Of a stretch of 8,460 nt of DNA, positions 6,455 to 8,460 are shown piece after piece. A program made the position numbers and the translations under genes. The notes under the pieces are model-generated. The model did no database searches. It was not told where the DNA came from and saw nothing but the letters and a program-made list of their open reading frames with translations. How positions within the stretch are numbered: position 1 is the stretch's first letter; each line of letters opens with the position of its first letter. The stretch is from Nanobdellota archaeon (GTDB taxonomy: Archaea > Thermoproteota > Nitrososphaeria > Nitrososphaerales > Nitrosopumilaceae), in contig JAAUVF010000030.1 of NCBI GenBank assembly GCA_012030815.1, positions 1 to 8,460 on the forward strand, in the 5' to 3' direction.

Positions 6455-7009
6455 ATGAAATTTAATAAAATTTTCATTATGTTGATGTCTGTCCTTATTG
6501 TCTCTTCTTTCGGACAGCAGGTCTTAGGATATGGTGGTCCACCTGTAGAAAACAGTTCAGGTAATTACACTGTAGATATTCACTCTGATAAAGAATCGTA
6601 TGGTTTAGGTGAATCTATGACCCTTTCTGGGACTGTTAACAAATATGATGAAGATAGAACTTTACAAATTTCAATTTTTGATTCTAATCAAAACTTCATT
6701 TTAACGAAGAAAATTTCAGTCAATTCTGATTCAACCTTCTCACATAATTTTATACTAAATGAGAAATTTCTTGATGGCGACTATGTAATAAAAACTCAAT
6801 ATGGAAATTCTAAAGTGACTGTTGGAATTATTTCTTTTGTTGTTTATTCACAAGAAATAACGAGTCAGGAATTAAAATCGGATATTGACACAAAAATTCC
6901 TGAATGGATTAAGAGTAATGCTGGATGGTGGGCAGCAGGCCAAATTGACGACAACTCATTTGTACAAGGAATTCAATTCTTGATAAAAGAAGGATTAATG
7001 AAGATATAA
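6455..7009 (+). CDS. Secreted protein with beta-sandwich region and thaumarchaeal Trp-rich C-terminal module
   Basis: This 184-residue protein starts with a Sec-type signal peptide: two Lys (K2, K5), a hydrophobic core from about residue 6 to 19, and a likely cleavage after VLG at residue 25. The mature part (about 35-130) has the alternating pattern of an Ig-like or macroglobulin MG2-like beta sandwich, with the SDKESYGLGESMTLSGTV strand pair typical of extracellular adhesive or surface domains in this phylum. The C-terminal 40 or so residues, IPEWIKSNAGWWAAGQIDD followed by SFVQGIQFLIKEGLM, form a compact Trp-rich module that I recognise from many thaumarchaeal exported proteins. No transmembrane anchor is present, so it is probably released or held on the S-layer surface. 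The exact function is unknown. It has its own TATA box and a T-run after the stop, so it is probably monocistronic. Confidence 0.85.
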   Translation: MKFNKIFIMLMSVLIVSSFGQQVLGYGGPPVENSSGNYTVDIHSDKESYGLGESMTLSGTVNKYDEDRTLQISIFDSNQNFILTKKISVNSDSTFSHNFILNEKFLDGDYVIKTQYGNSKVTVGIISFVVYSQEITSQELKSDIDTKIPEWIKSNAGWWAAGQIDDNSFVQGIQFLIKEGLMKI

Positions 7010-7012
7010 TCC

Positions 7013-7025
7013 AAAAATAGTTTTT
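7013..7025 (+). terminator. Possible T-run terminator after the secreted-protein gene
   Basis: AAAAATAGTTTTT begins four bases after the stop codon and contains a run of five T. Archaeal RNA polymerase often terminates at such T tracts. The potential stem is only A-T pairs with a three-base loop and is too weak to count as a bacterial-style hairpin, so the T-run is the main evidence. Confidence 0.35.
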
Positions 7026-7047
7026 CACTCATAAAGTATTTTGAACT

Positions 7048-7056
7048 ATTTTATAC
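7048..7056 (+). promoter_or_regulatory. Candidate TATA box for nnrE operon
   Basis: ATTTTATAC in the 97-bp spacer resembles an archaeal TATA box. Initiation about 25 nt downstream would leave a leader of roughly 25-30 nt before the ATG at 7107, which differs from the leaderless spacing of the other genes here. It is the best candidate in the spacer but is not strong. Confidence 0.3.
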
Positions 7057-7106
7057 CTAAAATGTATTCTCAAAGCTCTTATTTTGGAACATTCTTCTTG
7101 TAAATT

Positions 7107-7755
7107 ATGGAAATAACTGTAGATCAAATGTATCAAATTGAAAATAACGGTCATGCAATGGGTTTCTTAAAAAAATTCATGATGGAAAATGCAGGAGCAG
7201 CAGCTGTAAAAAGACTAATTGAAAAATTTGGAGATGTTAAATCAAAAAATATTTTGATTTTTGTGGGAATGGGTAATAATGGTGGTGATGGTTTAGTTAT
7301 GGCGAGACATCTAGTAAGGTTATGGTGCTATTGTGACAGTGCAACTTTTAGGAACTCCAGATAAAATCAAAACTGAAGAAAGTTCTTGGAATTGGTCCAT
7401 CTTACAAAAAATGCCTTCTGTAAAATTACTTAATGGTGATACATTAGTTTTTGATTTTACCCCAGAAATAATCATCGATGGAATATTGGGTACAGGAATA
7501 TCTGGAGATATTAGAGAACCATATGCATCTGCTATTAATTACATTAACAATTCTAATTGTTTCAAATTTGCAGTAGATGTTCCATCTGGATTAGATCCTC
7601 AAACTGGGGAAACTGCAAATATCTATGTAAAATCTGATATGACCGTAACATTTCATAAAATGAAGCAAGGTATCCCAAAAAGAAAAGATTTGACAGGTGA
7701 ATTATGTGCTGAAAAGATAGGAATTCCTCCTGAGGCTGAAGAGGGAGTATTATGA
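7107..7755 (+). CDS. nnrE: NAD(P)H-hydrate epimerase (YjeF N-terminal domain), frameshifted
   Basis: This enzyme epimerises R-NAD(P)HX to the S form as part of nicotinamide nucleotide repair. The first frame (from ATG 7107) carries [26 protein letters not shown] and [19 protein letters not shown], the family's hallmark glycine-rich segment. One extra T at 7320-7321 then throws the frame. The continuing frame reads [49 protein letters not shown] (with the conserved Asp) and [11 protein letters not shown]. Removing one T gives 648 nt, a 215-residue protein, the right size for the stand-alone epimerase domain. The kinase-like dehydratase domain (NnrD), fused to it in many archaea and bacteria, is absent here and must be encoded elsewhere if present. 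The stop overlaps the next start as ATGA, implying translational coupling with the hydrolase gene. Confidence 0.92.
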
Positions 7756-8363
7756 AAGTTCATCAAATCCAAGTTGGAAATATGCAGAATTTTACATATG
7801 TTCTAGAAGATGAAGATACAGATGAGGGAATTGTAATTGATCCATCTTGGGATCTTGATGACATTGAACAAATCATTACACGAAATAATTTAAAAATAAA
7901 ATATATCATTAATACACATCATCATTTTGATCACACTTTGGGAAATGAAGGTATAGTGAAATTAACTAGTGCAAAAATAATCCAGCATGAAAAATCCGAA
8001 TTAAAACATGACATTACTGTAAAAGATGGGGATGTAATTGAATTTGGAAAATCAAAGTTATCTGTTTTACATACCCCTGGTCATTCTAAAGATAGTATGT
8101 GCTTGATTGGAGATGGAAAAATTTTTTCTGGTGATACCCTTTTTGTAGGAAATTGTGGCCGAATAGATTTACCAGGAGGTAGTGCAAAAGAATTGTATCA
8201 TAGTCTTTTTGATGTACTTTATTCATTAAACGATGATCTTATTCTTTATCCTGGGCATAATTATGGTCATTCTTTAACATCTACTATTGGAAAGGAGAAG
8301 ATAACAAATCTTGTCATGCAAAAGCGAACTGAACAAGAGTTTCTTAACATGATGGGACAATGA
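7752..8363 (+). CDS. Metallo-beta-lactamase-fold hydrolase (glyoxalase II / persulfide dioxygenase-like)
   Basis: This intact 203-residue protein has the complete metallo-beta-lactamase metal set: THHHFDH (His56, His58, Asp60, His61), HTPGHSKDS (His111), FSGDTLF (Asp128) and YPGHNYG (His169). The GRIDLPGGSAKELYHSL segment and the STIGKEKITN tail resemble the ETHE1/persulfide dioxygenase and small glyoxalase II group more than RNases or lactamases, and the long C-terminal helical domain of classical glyoxalase II is missing. The substrate is therefore a thioester or a thiol persulfide, but the sequence alone does not decide between them. The ATG overlaps the nnrE stop (ATGA), and its own TGA overlaps the next ATG in the same way, so it sits in the middle of a coupled operon. 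No signal peptide, so cytosolic. Confidence 0.88.
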   Translation: MKVHQIQVGNMQNFTYVLEDEDTDEGIVIDPSWDLDDIEQIITRNNLKIKYIINTHHHFDHTLGNEGIVKLTSAKIIQHEKSELKHDITVKDGDVIEFGKSKLSVLHTPGHSKDSMCLIGDGKIFSGDTLFVGNCGRIDLPGGSAKELYHSLFDVLYSLNDDLILYPGHNYGHSLTSTIGKEKITNLVMQKRTEQEFLNMMGQ

Positions 8364-8460
8364 GCTATTTAGAAAATTTTGAATTTTTTGGTAACACCAA
8401 CAAAGCTCATGATTTTATAGATTCACTTAAATCTAAAAATTTTTTATTCTCTCTTGTAAT
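8360..8460 (+). CDS. N-terminal fragment of an unidentified protein, cut by the window edge
   Basis: An open frame begins with ATG at 8360, overlapping the hydrolase stop as ATGA, and stays open for 33 codons to the window end. The overlap and the continuing uniform reading frame argue that it is real. The visible peptide has a charged start and a segment, KSKNFLFSLV, that could be the first beta strand of a larger fold. It vaguely recalls the N-terminus of archaeal CobT-like (UPF0284) proteins, where a similar strand leads into the glycine-rich nucleotide site, but too little is present to name it. Confidence 0.6.
   Translation, partial: MSYLENFEFFGNTNKAHDFIDSLKSKNFLFSLV

Noticed and set aside
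1..8460. CRISPR array, insertion sequence, integrated element or toxin-antitoxin pair
   Set aside because: I found no spaced direct repeats, terminal inverted repeats, transposase or integrase motifs. The tRNA gene is not followed by a duplicated 3' end that would mark an attachment site.

Overview
The window looks like chromosomal DNA of a marine ammonia-oxidising archaeon (Nitrososphaerota/Thaumarchaeota, Nitrosopumilus-like). The evidence is an AT-rich sequence, archaeal RNA polymerase subunit N (Rpb10), an archaeal-type mevalonate/isopentenyl phosphate kinase gene set, archaeal ribosomal protein S2, TATA boxes about 25-28 nt upstream of apparently leaderless genes, a translin homologue, and a secreted protein with the Trp-rich C-terminal module common in this phylum. 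I see no phage, IS element, CRISPR array or other sign of an accessory island. This is a housekeeping region.

Left part (1-5543, minus strand, read from right to left): one tightly packed operon in the order rpoN, eno, rpsB, MEMO family, mevalonate kinase, isopentenyl phosphate kinase, type I IPP isomerase, polyprenyl diphosphate synthase (cut by the window edge). Neighbours overlap by 1-8 nt or are 1-23 nt apart. The last four genes with recognised functions carry mevalonate towards the C20 prenyl diphosphate of archaeal membrane lipids. rpoN, eno and rpsB are the transcription, central metabolism and translation genes that usually sit beside them in archaea.

Middle (5544-6454): a divergent promoter region with a single TATA element placed correctly for both rpoN (minus) and a tRNA-Leu(GAG) gene (plus). 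A translin-family gene then converges on the tRNA, and a 163-bp divergent spacer follows.

Right part (6455-8460, plus strand): a monocistronic-looking secreted protein, then a probable operon of NAD(P)H-hydrate epimerase, a metallo-beta-lactamase-fold hydrolase and the start of an unidentified gene. The last two junctions are ATGA stop/start overlaps.

The oddest property of the window is that four conserved genes (idi, MEMO, eno, nnrE) are each broken by one or two small indels, several of them in A/T homopolymers, with homology continuing at full length past each break. The total lengths fit intact genes once corrected. I read this mainly as sequence or assembly error rather than decay. The most biologically interesting point is that the IPP isomerase has Ala where the bacterial/eukaryotic type I enzymes have their catalytic Cys. 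I did not find a new multi-gene system here.
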